Shown here piece after piece: positions 63,315-64,000 of a stretch of 64,000 nucleotides of DNA. Where the stretch lies: contig JBAKBP010007463.1 in assembly GCA_037953745.1 (NCBI GenBank), positions 1 to 64,000 on the forward strand. Direction: 5' to 3'. How positions within the stretch are numbered: position 1 is the stretch's first letter; every line of letters starts with the position of its first letter. Under the pieces are notes generated by a model. That model was given only the letters and a program-made list of their open reading frames with translations, did no database searches and had not been told where the DNA came from. Source of the stretch: Lithodes maja. Lineage: Eukaryota > Arthropoda > Malacostraca > Decapoda > Lithodidae. A program made the position numbers and the translations under genes.

Positions 63315-64000
63315 TTAAAACACCCCAAAAAAACTTGAACCCGTTTTTTTTTTTTTTTTTTTTTTTTGCCCCTGGGCCATGCCAAATATCACTCCTCCAC
63401 ATCCCCTCCCTCTCCACTTACCCCCCCCCCCCTCCTTCAGTTATCACCTATTTTTCCTGTTATTCCCTTATTCTGTGGTCTATTTTTGTGCTAACATTAG
63501 CGAGTGGCAAGCAGGGCATTGTCATCACTGTTACCAAGCGAGTGCAAGAGAGAGAGAGAGAGTATCGATCGACAGTCTCTCTCCAGACGTGGGGAAAAGT
63601 GGAGGGGAGGGAGGTTGCCTCAGCCATAAATTATGTAACTCCCGGCCTGTATCGCCGATTTTGACCATCCAAACGCTGTTTCCACTTGTTTTATTGCTGT
63701 AACAGGTTAATACCTTTATAATCAACCTAAAATAGGTGCATATGGATAAGTACTAATGCTATTTATGGTAAAATAACTATGTTAGTGATAGGAACAGCTC
63801 AAATACGTGCGCACAGGCGTGTGGTGTCTCATACCCCCATGCTCACGTCTTAGGTTAACATTATCTGCGGAAATCCCTGCCTACTACAAAATCTCCGGAA
63901 TGCATGGATAAAGCTGTCACAGGTCATATTGCTAACTACTTCAATGTAGATAGCTCTTGTAGTAGCGCACGTAAATATACGCATATAAGCCTTGTTGTTG
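63315..64000. repeat. Simple repeats and unassigned DNA to the window end
   Basis: A T run at 63344-63367, a C run at 63421-63432 and a short (GA)n at 63547-63562. No gene was recognised; two overlapping plus frames here are driven by the pyrimidine-rich text. Confidence 0.7.

Overview
This window reads as repeat-dense animal DNA, most likely from an arthropod and plausibly a decapod crustacean. That is an inference from the repeat complement: long (TA)n tracts, CR1-type LINEs with an esterase-bearing ORF1, Gypsy and BEL/Pao LTR elements, RTE-like LINEs, TTAA-flanked MITEs and a small Helitron. I see no bacterial operon, no rRNA or functional tRNA gene and no CRISPR array. No host gene is secure. 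The best candidate is a pair of short minus-strand exon-like segments near 23.5-24.0 kb.

Layout. 0-2.2 kb: RTE-like LINE in CT/TA-rich simple sequence. 2.9-3.8 kb: 405-bp tandem repeat. 4.4-5.4 kb: decayed LINE. 6.9-20.6 kb: CR1 LINE (minus) cut in two by a 9.5-kb Gypsy-type element (10559-20097). The Gypsy has one intact 1697-codon gag-pol ORF, almost identical LTRs and a 4-bp target duplication. Its pol order is integrase before reverse transcriptase. 20.6-32.4 kb: non-coding DNA with MITEs, fold-back elements, tRNA-derived SINEs and microsatellites. 32.4-44.7 kb: a second, decayed Gypsy-type element with canonical pol order and an envelope-like third ORF. It carries an RTE-like LINE inside the envelope ORF, another LINE inside gag, and two nested TTAA MITEs in the right LTR. 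44.9-45.4 kb: a non-autonomous Helitron. 45.7-50.8 kb: a second CR1 copy, with a TTAA MITE between endonuclease and RT and an inverted ORF1 fragment near its 3' end. 50.8-58.1 kb: a nearly complete BEL/Pao element with a 5-bp target duplication. 58.5-63.3 kb: an LTR-like relic split by a LINE, followed by the end of a second BEL/Pao pol gene.

Genes here serve element propagation. CR1 supplies ORF1 (coiled coil plus SGNH/GDSL esterase) and ORF2 (AP endonuclease plus RT). The LTR elements supply Gag, protease, RT/RNase H and integrase. The MITEs and Helitron encode nothing and would depend on enzymes supplied elsewhere. Target duplications and interrupted frames allow a relative order of insertion to be read.

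The two most unusual observations are the integrase-first Gypsy element (a Gmr1-like gene order) and a long hairpin inside its LTR. A hairpin with a conserved loop but different, still complementary, stems occurs in the unrelated-looking LTR relic at 61.2 kb. All comparisons were made by eye; identities and family names need alignment to confirm.
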